Positions 1 through 10,951 of a DNA stretch of 64,000 nucleotides are shown one piece after another; the first letter of the stretch is position 1; every line of letters begins with the position of its first letter. The notes below the pieces were generated by a model that had not been told where the DNA came from, searched no databases, and saw only the letters and a list, made by a program, of their open reading frames with translations. Made by a program: the position numbers and the translations under genes. Origin of the DNA: Silene latifolia (lineage: Eukaryota > Streptophyta > Magnoliopsida > Caryophyllales > Caryophyllaceae); the NCBI RefSeq assembly GCF_048544455.1, contig NC_133536.1, positions 196,109,325 to 196,173,324 on the forward strand, written 5' to 3'.

Positions 1-548
1 TAGAAGACCTCCATGGCTCATATACGATGTCTATTATAACATGAGTAAATAGTGTTCCAAATCGATCTATATATACCAGGAATTGTAAACTGCTAAATCT
101 GTACAGCTACACCCCATGATTCAAACACACTATTTATATGAAAAAAAAAAGTTACAAAATTATAGAATCACCCATAATGGCAACTCTTACTGCAGTTTGA
201 GACCTATATATCATCTGATGTGATCTGTAAGTAGACCTGGAAATCAGATCTGGGATGGAATGGGTCATTTTGGGTACGGGTTGCTCCTACTGATGCGAAA
301 CAATTGCTGCTGTTTTACCTATACAATTACAACCGTGTTTACTCATCAGGCTATTCTTCGAAAGTAAACAAGGCAATCAAGATCTTGTACGAGGCATGTG
401 AGAATAGCTTAAATCCTCGTGTATGAGTTAACTGCCTAGTCTCATATGATGCACGACAGTTAACTCATACAATCACAACCGTGTTTGCTCATTAGGTTAA
501 CTGTCTAGTCTCATATGGAACCATCTCAGCAGTTTTTGTAGAGCAAGC

Positions 549-2616
549 TTACCTTTTACGCTTGCTCTTCACTGCAGTTGAACTTGAAGGATTACTGTGC
601 CAATTTCTCTTCCTTTGATTGATGAACCAATTGTTAATCTGCTTTAGCTGCAACCCTGTTTCCTGCACCAATCTTGCCTTGTCTTCCTCCTACAATTAGA
701 ATCAACATAGTAAGGTGATTTCACTCTGCAATATCGTAAAATTTTGAAGGAAGGGAATGTATTTTTAAGGAATGGGTTTACTGGGTTACATTGTTGCTTA
801 AGAAGAACTATGATGAATTAGGAGTTCTTTCCTTTCTTCATGCTATTGCAACAATTTGGCACTTTCGCAAAGCAGTAGCTTTTAGAGGGGCAAAACCTAG
901 TTTAGTTGGTATCTGTTTCTCTAATATTTAAAACTTTGGTGATAAAGAGTAAGAACAAGAGGAATTTTTAAGCAAGTGGATGACTCTCAAAGGGATGGAA
1001 GTAATTATAGAATCCGGGTGAGAAATTCACTCCGTCATCCTAATTTGAGATAAATGGCAAGTATCGGATTAAGTTGACATGGCTTGGTCCAAAAATCGCA
1101 AGGTGGCAGCAGGTTAGGCAGTGTGTGATGATTAAGGAGCCGAATTTGCGTTTAAGGGCATCGTTTATGGGCAGAGAAAGCTCTGCAAAGGAACCAAAAA
1201 GACTCACATGTGAGCTGGAATGGGTTCTAAAGAAGCACTTGTGAGCTGTGGCACGCCAATGTGCTATCTGGTTGCCTCCTTTCTCTCTCTAGTTACTTTC
1301 ATAGCTTATTTAGTAGGAGTAGTTTCTATTCCCATACCCTCAAGTCCTTAACGAGAAAGCACGTATCTTAGCTGAAAGCGCTAAGAATATATTTATGTAA
1401 GATACGGGATTAACTGGGCAAAACAAAAACAAAAGTAGAACCATGTCTTCTTTCTAATAATGGCTAGACTTGAGAATTAACAGCTTTCATATTTAAATGG
1501 TGTCAACTTTTAAACGGTCTTATTGTTGAGGTTGTTTTTTGAGAGACTTGTTTGGTATATCTTATACGATATTTGGTTAGCTAACATGTGGTTTTACAAT
1601 AATGCTTAACCATGGTTCAGACTTATTTCTGATCTTTTCTTGCAGACAAGAGAGATGGAAAAAAAAAGGAGCACACTGAGACGTTCATAGAGCACCATAG
1701 CGTATGCCATTACGCCACGCTTACAACCCAACATATTCATGCAGCATTGCATTTAAAAACTCTCAGATGCTTTAAAAATCTACTACATGTAAGAATTTCA
1801 GCCATGACCCTCTAAATTCATTCAGATGTGAAATTTTGACACAAACATTGGAGCTTTAAATAAGCAGAACAAAAATCAGCAAATCCACTGAATCGGCCAA
1901 ATTGCTTGAACTCGCAATATATGTTTCCCTTAAAGCAAACAGGTTTTACAGGTAACATGCAGATGAACTTATAAAAGCAAAATAGCAATGCCAACTGATA
2001 CCAGGGTTTAGAAAACATACTGTTGGCCTGTTGGGTATGGCCACTAGGAATGAGACTGCCACCAAGCCTTTAAAACAGAGGTGGTATCACCGGGGAGTTT
2101 CCCAGCTCTTCTCTTACGCAAGATTTCTTCCCTTATGTCCACAATTTTCTCTTTGTAACCCTATACGCAAGCAACGTCAATTAAAAACAGTGAGTCTCCC
2201 AAGATGAATATAACATTATAATGTGCAGCCAATTAAACTAAAAACCTTCCCACCTACTATTAACCAACTAAAATTTTAAATTAAGGAATAATTTCTTCAT
2301 TATATGAGTCAATTGCATGATAATTTTGATTACAAGACCATTTCCTGCGAGAATTAGTGAAAAATCAGTCATCAGAGTGCTTGACTGGTAATTTTTTTTA
2401 CGAAATTTCAAGCAATATCACTTGCCTGTTTAAGTTCATGCTTAAGCTCTTGCCTTACACGCTCCATCAGTGACCTTTCACTCTCTGTCGGGATGAGTGG
2501 CCCAAATCCCATGGTGTCCGCAACATCCAAACTTCCATCAAATAGGTTACTATCCCCATCTACAGGATCATCATCATCAGACATAGTTGCACCTGTACCT
2601 TCACCAGGAGAAACTC
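549..2616 (-). pseudogene. Second copy of KNOX exons 3-5, probably non-functional
   Basis: Three exons homologous to the KNOX gene upstream lie here in the right order and orientation: exon 3 at 2616-2426, exon 4 at 2160-2029 or 2021, and exon 5 at 689-549 ending in TAA. Exon 3 keeps the acidic stretch and the motif [19 protein letters not shown]. Exon 5 keeps [11 protein letters not shown]. Exons 1 and 2 are absent: the sequence goes from the intron 2 region directly into intron 1 sequence at about 3047. At the end of exon 4 the 8 bases GGCCAACA are duplicated just before the GTATGT donor. Using that donor shifts the frame and stops the protein before the recognition helix. The copy could still be transcribed as a long 3' extension of the main gene, but I see no way to make a homeodomain from it. 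Confidence 0.85.
745..1290 (+). mobile_element. LINE 3'-domain remnant inside the copy A intron
   Basis: Broken plus-strand reading frames resemble the end of a plant LINE ORF2. One stretch, around 800-930, reads like [13 protein letters not shown] followed by [13 protein letters not shown], as found after the RT domain. A further stretch near 1078-1170 (start of an RNase H-like segment, with AWSK and VYDD in the copy B version) follows. Stops interrupt it. The same remnant occurs in copy B, so it entered the intron before the tandem duplication. Confidence 0.5.
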
Positions 2617-3709
2617 CTGCACTCGAAAGGATGAGTTTCAGCAATTCGGAATACATAGCTATTATCCTAAGGCGTAAGGGCTAAAGAGTTGCCTTCAATT
2701 TTCCGATTCTCTAGAAACCAAAGTTTTCAGACGAATGTAGTCTATACAAGGTAAAGAGAAACATCTAGTTAATCCCATGGTGAAGGAACTAGGAAGGCGC
2801 TCCAGTTTCTTGGAATTCGTCAAAATAACAGAAAAAAGAAGCAATAGTGAAGCTATTTTATGTATTTCTAACTTCCTGTATGTTCCATTATGACTTTATG
2901 GTATTATAAACCGGTACTCCGGTAGACTGCCTCACATTTTGAAGATGACACGTATATAATTAATAATATTGTGGGAGTAGATGCATGTTGGAATTTTTAA
3001 TATAATTTTAAATAAGAAATTACTTCAGTTATTAAAGGTACCTTTTCGTAACATTTATGTCCTGAAGTCATTCCTAGCAGTTTACCAGTCTGATTTTATA
3101 GGCGGTGAAGCAATCAAAAATACGACAAACATGAATGATCCTAGTAGAGAAAAGAAACGCTTATTTTCACACTCAATTGACCGGGACGGAGGGAGTATAT
3201 CATGAATAAATAAATGGTTCCAAATCGATCTATATATACCAGGAATTGTAAACTGCTAAATCTGTACAGCTACACCCCATGATTCAAACACACTATTTAT
3301 ATGAAAAAAAAGTTACAAAATTATAGAATCACCCATAATGGTAACTCTTACTGCAGTTTCAGACCTATATATCATCTGATGTGATCTGCAAGTAGACCTG
3401 GAAATCGGATCTGGGATGGAATGGGTCATTTTGGGTACGGGTTGCTCCTACTGATGCGAAACAATTGCTGCTGTTTTACCTATACAATTACAACCGTGTT
3501 TACTCATCAGGCTATTCTTCGAAAGTAAACAAGGCAATCAAGATCTTGTACGAGGCATGTGAGACCAACTTAAATCCTCGTGTATGAGTTAACTGTCTAG
3601 TCTCATATGATGCATGACAGTTAACTCATACAATCACAACCGTGTTTGCTCATTAGGTTAACTGTCTAGTCTCATATGGGACCATCTCAGCAGTTTTTGT
3701 AGAGCAAGA

Positions 3710-6700
3710 TTACCTTTTACGCTTGCTCTTCACTGCAGTTGAACTTGAAGGATTACTGTGCCAATTTCTCTTCCTTTGATTGATGAACCAATTGTTAATC
3801 TGCTTTAGCTGCAACCCTGTTTCCTGCACCAATCTTGCCTTGTCTTCCTCCTACAATTAGAATCAACATAGTAAGGTGATCTTACTCTGCAATATCGTAA
3901 AATTTCTTGGAAGATGATTTTAGACTACAGTATTGAAAAACTTCATTTTATTTAGCCTAACACGCATGATTATATGAAAGGACCATTTTTAAGAACATAA
4001 ATACCCTTGTATAAGAACTAAAAGTTCACTTTATGCAAATACTAAAGTAGAACCATGTACTGGATTCATTACAACAACAACAACAACAACATCAGAGCCT
4101 TAATCCCAAAATGAATTGGGGTCGGCTGACATGAATCATCTTTTAGAACCGTCACTGGGTGAACGCACACCTCAAAATGCGAATAGAAAATGGAAAAGTG
4201 AAACACAAAAGGGAGAGCGAAAATGTAATATAAAGTCAAGGTAAACTTACTGGTTTTAAAATCGAATTCCGGATTTCTTTTATAAAAACTTAAAATTTAA
4301 ATCGAGAGAAGAGATTAAAACGATTTGAAAACCGAAATAGAATTAAGGATCTGGAATGCCCTAAAGTAAACCAAGTAAAATATATAAGAAAGTGGTTGCT
4401 AAAAAAGTGTAATAAAGGAGAGAATAACAAATAATTTTTTTAAGAAAAATTAAATAAAAACACTAAATAAATATGTCAAAAAAAACATCAAATACTAAAA
4501 ATCCACATGTATCATTTCCCTCCATTGTGCCCTCTCCGTCACCATACTCTCCTCGAGCCCCAAAAATTCTAGTCATTCTAGAATTAAAAGGAAAAAATTC
4601 TAGTCATTCCAATCTGCAAGGATGATATGTACTGGATTCACAGAAAATCAGGAAAAGTATAGTGAAAACAGTCGCTATAAATCGGCATTCTTAGTGCGCA
4701 AAGAAAAAATGTATGATGGAACTAAAGGACAAAAAGGCATTTGACTATATAGAAAACTTCCTTAGGAAAAGACTGGAAATTACCAGCTCCACTTGCTTGG
4801 GAGATTCTAATTTGGGAATTCGTACTGATTCGATTTCAATAGGGGAGGAGTTTAAGCGTAGGGACCTACCATTGTCACCTATGCCAGAATCCCAATTATG
4901 ATGTTGCTAACAGACTGTGGGTGGGATCCGGGATGTCCATTAGGTATTACAAGTGCAATAGGAAGGGAATGTATTTTTAAGGAATGGGTTTAACTGTGTT
5001 ACTTTGTTGCTTAAGAAGAACGATGATGAATTAGGAGTTCTTTCCTTTCTTCATGCTATTGCAACAATTTGGCACTTTCACAATGCAGTAGCTTTTAGAG
5101 GGGCAAAACCTAGTTTAGTTGGTATCTGTTTCTCTAATATTTAAAACTTTGGTGATAAAGAATAACTGAGTAAGGACAAGAGGAATTTTTAAGCAAGTGG
5201 ATGACTCTCAAAGGGATGGATGTAAATATAGATTCCGGGTAAGAAATTCACCCCATCATCCTAATTTGAGATAAAGGGCAAGTATCCTACCCATCGGATT
5301 AGGTTGACATGGCTATGGCTTGGTCCAAAAAACGCAAGGTGGCAGCAGGTTACGCAGTGTATGATGATAAAGGAGCCGAAATTGCTTGCAAGGGTATTGT
5401 TTATGGCCAGAGGAAGCGCAGCAAATGGAACCAAAAGGACTCATATGTGAGCTGTGGCACGCCAATGTGCTATCTGGTTGCCTCCAACTTATTCTGCAGA
5501 TCCTCAGCTAGGTGAAGTGCATTTGTGTTTTAGAAGTTTAGTGGAAGACATCCTTGTCTCGCTAGTAACTTTCATAGTTGATCTATTAGTTTTTATTCCC
5601 CCACCTTTAACGGGAAAGCTCATATCTTAGCTGAAAGGGCTAAGAATATGTTTATGTAATATCCTGGATTAAAAGCTGGCCAAAAAAAAGTAGAACCATG
5701 TCTCTTTTTTTAATAATGGCTTAGACTTGAGAATTAACAGCTTTCTTATTTAAACGGTTTCAACTGGCCGAAAAAAAAAAGGAGAACGCTGAGACGTTCT
5801 TAGAGCACCATAGCGTATGCCAGTACGCCACGCCTACAACCCAGCATATTCTTGCAGCAGCGCTTTTAAAAACTCTATAACATGTAAGAATTTCAACTAT
5901 GACCCTCTAAATTCATTCAGATGTGAAATTTTGACACACATTGGACCTTTAAATTAGCAGAAGAAAAATCAGCAAATCCACTGAATCGGCCAAATTGCCT
6001 GAACTCACAATATATGTTTCCTTTAAAGCAAACAGGTTTTACAGGTAACATGCAGATGAACTTATAAAAGCAAAATAGCAATGCCAGCTGATACCAGGGT
6101 TTAGAAAACATACTGTTGGGTATGGCCACTTGGAATGAGACTGCCACCAAGCCTTTAAAACAGAGGTGGTATCACCGGGGAGTTTCCCAGCTCTTCTCTT
6201 ACGCAAGATTTCTTCCCTTATGTCCACAATTTTCTCTTTGTAACCCTATTTGAAAACAAAGTCGATTAAAAACAGTTAGGGGGTGTTTGGTTGGGAAGTT
6301 TGGATTGGAATGGAATGGATTCAAGGCATTATAGTGTTTGGTTGGGGTATTTTGGAATGGAGTTAGAATCCTGATGGATTCTCATTCCACCCCAACCCCT
6401 TGGAATCCCATACCCACCTCCTTCCCATGGATTCAAACTCCATTCCTTCATGTTTATTTTTCTAATGAACCAAACATGTTTTGGAAGGTATGGAATTGGA
6501 ACTCCATACTCCTATGGGTTCTCATTCCAATCCATTCCATTCCTAAGTAGTGAACCAAACGACCCCTTAGTCTCCCAAGATGCGTATAACATTAAAATGT
6601 GCGCCAATTAACCAAAAAACCTGCTCACATACTATTAACCAACTAAAATTTTAAATTAAAGGAATAATTTCTTCACTATATGGGTCAATTTCCTGAAATT

Positions 6701-9700
6701 TTTTATTATAAGACCATTTCCTGTGAGAATTAGTGAAAAATCAGTCATCCCTCATCAGAGTGCTTGACACGTACTTCATTTTACGGAATTGCAAGTAATA
6801 TCACTTGCCTGTTTAAGTTCATACTTAAGCTCTTGCCTTACACGCTCCATCAGTGACCTTTCACTCTCTGTCGGGATGAGAGGCCCAAATCCCATGGTGT
6901 CCGTACCATCCAAACTTCCATCAAATAGGTTACTATCCCCATCTACAGGGTCATCATCATCATCATCAGACATAGTTGCACCCGTACCTTCACCAGGAGA
7001 AACTCCTGCAATCGAAAAGGATGAGTTTCAGCAATTCAGAATACATAGCTATTATCCTAAGGCGTAAGGGCTAAAGAGTTTCCTTCAATCTTGCTTCTCT
7101 AAAAACAAAACTTTTCAGACGAATGTAGTCTAAACAAGTTAACAAGGTAAAGAGAATCATCTAGTTAATCTCATGGTAAAGGAACTAGGAAGGCCCTCCG
7201 GTTCTTGGAATGAATCAAGATAACAGAAACAAAAAAAAACAAAAAAAATAGTGAAGCTATTTTAAAACATGGGTGAAATTCCCAATGGGCTCAGGTTCAA
7301 GCCTCCCAAGAGCAATCTTATGGGACAAAAAACTTTCTATTCGTTCCATTATGACTTTATGGTATTCTAAACCACTAGATTGTCTCACATGTTGAAAAAT
7401 GAGATGTATATGCATGATTAATTATGGGAGATTGGGAGTAGATGCATGTTAGAAAATTTTATATAATTTTAAATGAGAAATACTTTAGTTATTAAAGGTA
7501 CCTTTTCATATGGTGTCTCTTCATTCCGATTTGATATTGTTCATGATATTGACTTTGATTAGGTTTTGCATTTCACATGCATATTGATAATTTAAATCCC
7601 ATATACAACAATGCATACAATAATGGGTAAATTGAGTCAGTGATCTCACATAAAAGCAGTGTGTCAGAGCATCTCGTTTGAGAATTCGTGTTTTTAAGAT
7701 CGAAATAAAGAGTACGCGCTAGCACCAAATTCAGATCTGATCCTTCCGTACATGTTTGACTCTTTGAGCAGTAACAAAATGATCTGCAGATAAGGTATTT
7801 GAAATACCTGTCAAACTTTGAAGAGACTGCTCAATTTCCCAGCAAGCCATCACAGCTTCCATTGCATGGACACGAACATGTTGTTGTAATTGCTCTTTAA
7901 AGGAACACAGCAACAGCACATAATGTGTCTACAACGTGAAACAAGGATTCAGTAAACAACAGTTACCAAAACAACCCTCTAATGCTATATATTCAGCAAT
8001 GTCACCAACCAATGACACACAACTTAATGAATTTAAAAACTGGAGCGTGGGTTTATGTGAAATTTCACATAAGACGGGTTTGGTCCACACCGACAAGAAA
8101 GAGAGAGGTAACATCATAATCCCAGAAAATATTACATTGCAAAACCAATTGGTAGAGCCGTAGAGAGAGGTGCAGCCCATTGCCTCATTGGTTTATAAAG
8201 TAAATAACTCTCTCCTCTCGCACCAATGTTTTGCACTTCAACGTAAAATATATGTCCTGAAGTCATTCCTAGCAGTTTACCAGTAACATCATAATCCCAG
8301 AAAATATTACATTGCAAAACCAATTGGTAGAGCCGTAGAGAGAGGTGCAGCCCATTGCCTCATTGGTTTATAAAGTAAATAACTCTCTCCTCTCGCACCA
8401 ATGTTTTGCACTTCAACGTAAAATATATGTCCTGAAGTCATTCCTAGCAGTTTACCAGTATCTGATTTTATAGGCAGTGAATGCAATCAAAATACGACAA
8501 ACATGATTCTAGAAGAGAAAAGAAACACTAATTTTCAAACTCGATCTTATACCTTGTATATAGTGATAATATTCCGCAATTTAAGGTATTTTCATTTGAT
8601 AAGACAAAACAAAACTGTATCAATTCGCCAGTGCCGTTCATAGTTAAAAGCTATAACAAGGTCGTCGGAATGCAGCAACACTATAAGGATTTTTATGTCA
8701 AAAACCTTGGCATTTTAGGAGAATGAATATTTGACAAAAGGTCTGTACTTGGTAACGTACTTGGTAACCCAGGAATGAAAAGTTCCACCATGACATGTCT
8801 TCCACTGAAGATTAAAGTAGCCAACACCACTTTCACATGCTTCCTCAACCTCATTATGATTCAACAATCATTCCTAAAACAGTTGCCTAAAATCCCACCT
8901 CAGTTTCTACTAGTAGCAGTGTAATACTACATCTGTAGCACTCAAACGTATCATCAACATTGTCAAAGTCTTTAAAGGAATAAATAAACCATAATAATTG
9001 ATGAACCATTTGCCACAATAAAAAGGTCACCTCTTAGTCACTATAAAAGTTCATGTTTTCAGTTCTCACAAGTCACAACTGAGTGTTCTTTCCCACTTTC
9101 TATTGGTGTAAATCAAACTAAAGGAAAGTTTTGATGATGACGGGTTTAAAATCGAGGCGAAAAAAATATCACGCTTGGTAACTTTACAAAATAAGCTAGC
9201 TGATATCAATTTTTTCATTCACTTTCGCACGCTGAAAATCTGAAATGATCCCAACCCCCAAGAGTCAAGGCGCAAATTCAATCCTTTTGCAAGACATATG
9301 ACATATCGACCAATTATTTATGTACGATGCCTAAAACACGTGGCTTAAATAAAAAGATTACTTCATTCATCCCGCTACGTTACCAAACTCAATCCCAATA
9401 GAACCGAAAAAAGTACTCTCCTTCACACAAATGAAACAATTTTTTGGAGAAATAAGAGCAACACAATGCACAATGTACAATGCACAACCCACAATATACA
9501 AGGTGGAGAAATGAATGCCCTACGAGTAGTAGTCAAATGCAGATTCTCTAGAAAAAAAAGGGAAAAAAGAAAAACAAAGATGGTTATTGTTAGAAGAATA
9601 TTTGTATGTATCTAACACCCAAAAGGCTGAAACAACAGAAAAACCATTGGATAGAAGAAGGTACATGAAATAAATAATCAAAGTTTGCAAAGCAACAACA

Positions 9701-10835
9701 CAAAACAGTTTAACTAGATGCCAAAAACCAAATCTCCTCTTCTCTTGAATTGCATAAACAACAATAAAACTTTCCTACCCACCCAACAAATTATTAAATT
9801 ATCATACTCCTCCTGCCACCAAATCTACATTTCATTATCATGTGTCTAGAAGATCATCATCTTGGCAACAACATCATCAATATCTTATCTTAAGCACAAA
9901 TTCCGTTTTAAACCTTAAAACAGGTCAAATACATACTGAATCACATAAGACTCTTAGGTGCTTAGAAGTAGTCTATACCCTTAACAACTTCCAAAATTCA
10001 ATTTAATTTGGAGATTGGTACAATTATTTTTTTTCTCTATAATTTTTTAATATACATATTCAACCATCAAATTGTTGATTTTCTACAAAATTGGACATAA
10101 AATGACAACATAATTTTTGATTAAAAAGTCAATCATAGCTCCATTACCATGTACTATTAAAACGAACCTCCAAAAGTCCAAAACCTAACCATCATAATAT
10201 TAAACTAAATTAAAACCTCTAATTAGATGACTCAGTTTTCTAATTAATAGACTTTGAACCACCAATCAAACCAAACTCGATTAGTCTCTTAAGAAACCGT
10301 CTCATATTAATAATGTGTAAACCAACCCCGTTCAACTAATAAACCCCCCGGACTTTCCTATACTGTCGGTAGGAATACTTCTGGTCAACACGGAAAAAAA
10401 ACAATTAAATTGAGTTTAACATAAAACCGTCTCATATAAGGACAATGGTTAGGAATATAGAACCAATCATACCATGAATTGGTCAAGCTCTTTATCATCG
10501 CCGCCACCAGCAGCGCCACCGCCATTACCAAGACCCGAATACTTAGCGACGACATTCTGCGACTGCGAAAGCTGAGCATCAATCCTCGGCAACTGATTCA
10601 CCGGCGTAGCTATCCTCAAACACGACACGTGTGCCGACAACAACTGTTCATACAAAGGATGTCCCAATATCTCCGCTTTCCACCTGGCACTCTGCCAATT
10701 CACCACCGCCGCATCTCCGCTACCTCCGACGCCGTCTTCTTCAACACCCTCGGCTTTCCCCGCCTCCTGAGTCAGCTCGGCCAACGCCGCCGAGTCATCC
10801 ACCAGTGAAGTTCCATGTGACGGGTCGTAAAACCG
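3710..10835 (-). CDS. KNAT3-like: Class II KNOX homeobox transcription factor, KNAT3/KNAT4 type (5 exons)
   Basis: This is a TALE homeodomain transcription factor. Class II KNOX proteins are nuclear, pair with BELL proteins and regulate differentiation and cell-wall or hormone programmes. Exons read as: 1, 10835-10473 (upper end open); 2, 7928-7808; 3, 7005-6809; 4, 6245-6114; 5, 3850-3710 with TAA. Exon 1 holds KNOX1 ([20 protein letters not shown]). KNOX2 spans exons 1-2 ([20 protein letters not shown]). Exon 3 has an acidic run and the start of ELK. Exons 4-5 hold the TALE homeodomain, with the PYP loop and [11 protein letters not shown]. All junctions keep frame. The intron 3 donor is GC (CAG|GCAAGT), the others GT. 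Oddity: exon 1 meets an in-frame stop at 10838-10836 with no ATG before the KNOX1 domain, and the long variable N-terminus usual for KNAT3 is missing. Either the 5' end is truncated, an upstream exon was missed, or there is a frameshift. KNAT7 fits less well. Confidence 0.9.
3907..4955. other. Intron 4 segment present in copy B only, with a SINE-like or retroelement tail
   Basis: Copy A goes directly from the segment matching 3906 to the segment matching 4956. Inside, near 4072-4145, a (CAA)n run is followed by a motif around GGGGTCGGCTGACATGAATC, which I recognise loosely as a recurrent plant non-autonomous retroelement tail. The last 200 bases look like upstream LINE remnant sequence continuous with 4955-5515. 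The simplest reading is a deletion in copy A, not an insertion in B. Confidence 0.4.
4955..5515 (+). mobile_element. LINE 3'-domain remnant inside KNOX intron 4
   Basis: This is the copy B counterpart of the remnant at 745-1290. The end is an open stretch (5309-5515) beginning [20 protein letters not shown], which resembles the first strands of a LINE RNase H domain, preceded by broken frames like the region after RT. It is a decayed passenger, not a gene. Confidence 0.5.
6279..6566. mobile_element. Tourist-like (PIF/Harbinger) MITE in KNOX intron 3
   Basis: The element is 288 bp with terminal inverted repeats: the left end starts GGGGGTGTTTGGTT and the right end reversed starts GGGGTCGTTTGGTT (12 of 14 match). 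It is flanked by TTA on both sides (6276-6278 and 6567-6569), the usual 3-bp target for Tourist. Copy A, at about 2190, is the matching empty site, so the insertion happened after, or only in one arm of, the duplication. Confidence 0.9.
7929..10472 (-). other. KNOX intron 1 (2.5 kb)
   Basis: AT-rich intron between exon 1 (donor GTATGATT) and exon 2 (acceptor TTGTAG). Apart from the tandem duplication at 8109-8458 and the segment shared with copy A (about 8430-8545), I see no gene or element in it. A long first intron separating the KNOX domain parts is common in KNOX genes and often carries regulatory sites, but none could be named here. Confidence 0.7.
8109..8458. repeat. Two-unit 175-bp tandem duplication in intron 1
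   Basis: Units 8109-8283 and 8284-8458 are essentially identical by eye, each starting TAACATCATAATCCCAG and ending in TTTACCAG. The near-identity suggests a very recent event. A slip in assembly is an alternative. Confidence 0.9.
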
Positions 10836-10838
10836 TCA

Positions 10839-10951
10839 ACAAGGGTGAATAATCCCGTAATAATATTGGAAAAACAAAGGAAATTGGTGAGGGAAATGGT
10901 GATAATAAAGAGGAAAAACAAAGAGGCGCTGTTTTATTTGTTTGTTGAATA
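10839..10951. other. Short spacer upstream of KNOX exon 1
   Basis: The 113 bases between the stop upstream of KNOX exon 1 and the inverted repeat of the next element contain no recognisable KNOX N-terminus, TATA box or start codon in frame. The gene's expected promoter and N-terminal coding part are therefore not visible here. Confidence 0.5.

Larger units (their letters stand above)
1..3193. repeat. Tandem segmental duplication, distal copy A
   Basis: This block is closely similar, in the same orientation, to the block that follows it. Shared landmarks include the opening segment (about 40-290 versus 3210-3450), the KNOX exon 5 region, a LINE remnant, exons 4 and 3, and a closing segment (3050-3190) that matches 8430-8545. 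Relative to copy B it lacks about 1.05 kb (the equivalent of 3910-4955), a 288-bp MITE (6279-6566) and about 0.9 kb around exon 2 (roughly 7510-8428). The window starts inside or at the edge of this copy, so its left boundary is not certain. Confidence 0.9.
3194..8545. repeat. Tandem segmental duplication, proximal copy B
   Basis: This copy contains exons 2-5 of the full KNOX gene and their introns. It is longer than copy A because it retains the exon 2 region, holds a Tourist-like MITE, has an internal 175-bp tandem duplication, and carries about 1.05 kb in intron 4 that copy A lacks. The junction with copy A lies near 3193-3205, where the intron 1-like segment of A gives way to the 3'-flank segment of B. 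Confidence 0.88.

Noticed and set aside
232..291. hAT element of the TAGACCTGG family (also 3392-3450)
   Set aside because: Only one end is recognisable. No opposite end or target duplication was found.
2493..2684. Plus-strand open frame over KNOX exon 3 (also 6789-7067)
   Set aside because: It mirrors the minus-strand exon. The minus frame has the KNOX motifs and splice sites.
10479..10852. Two plus-strand open frames over KNOX exon 1
   Set aside because: Shadow frames of a GC-rich exon coding on the other strand.
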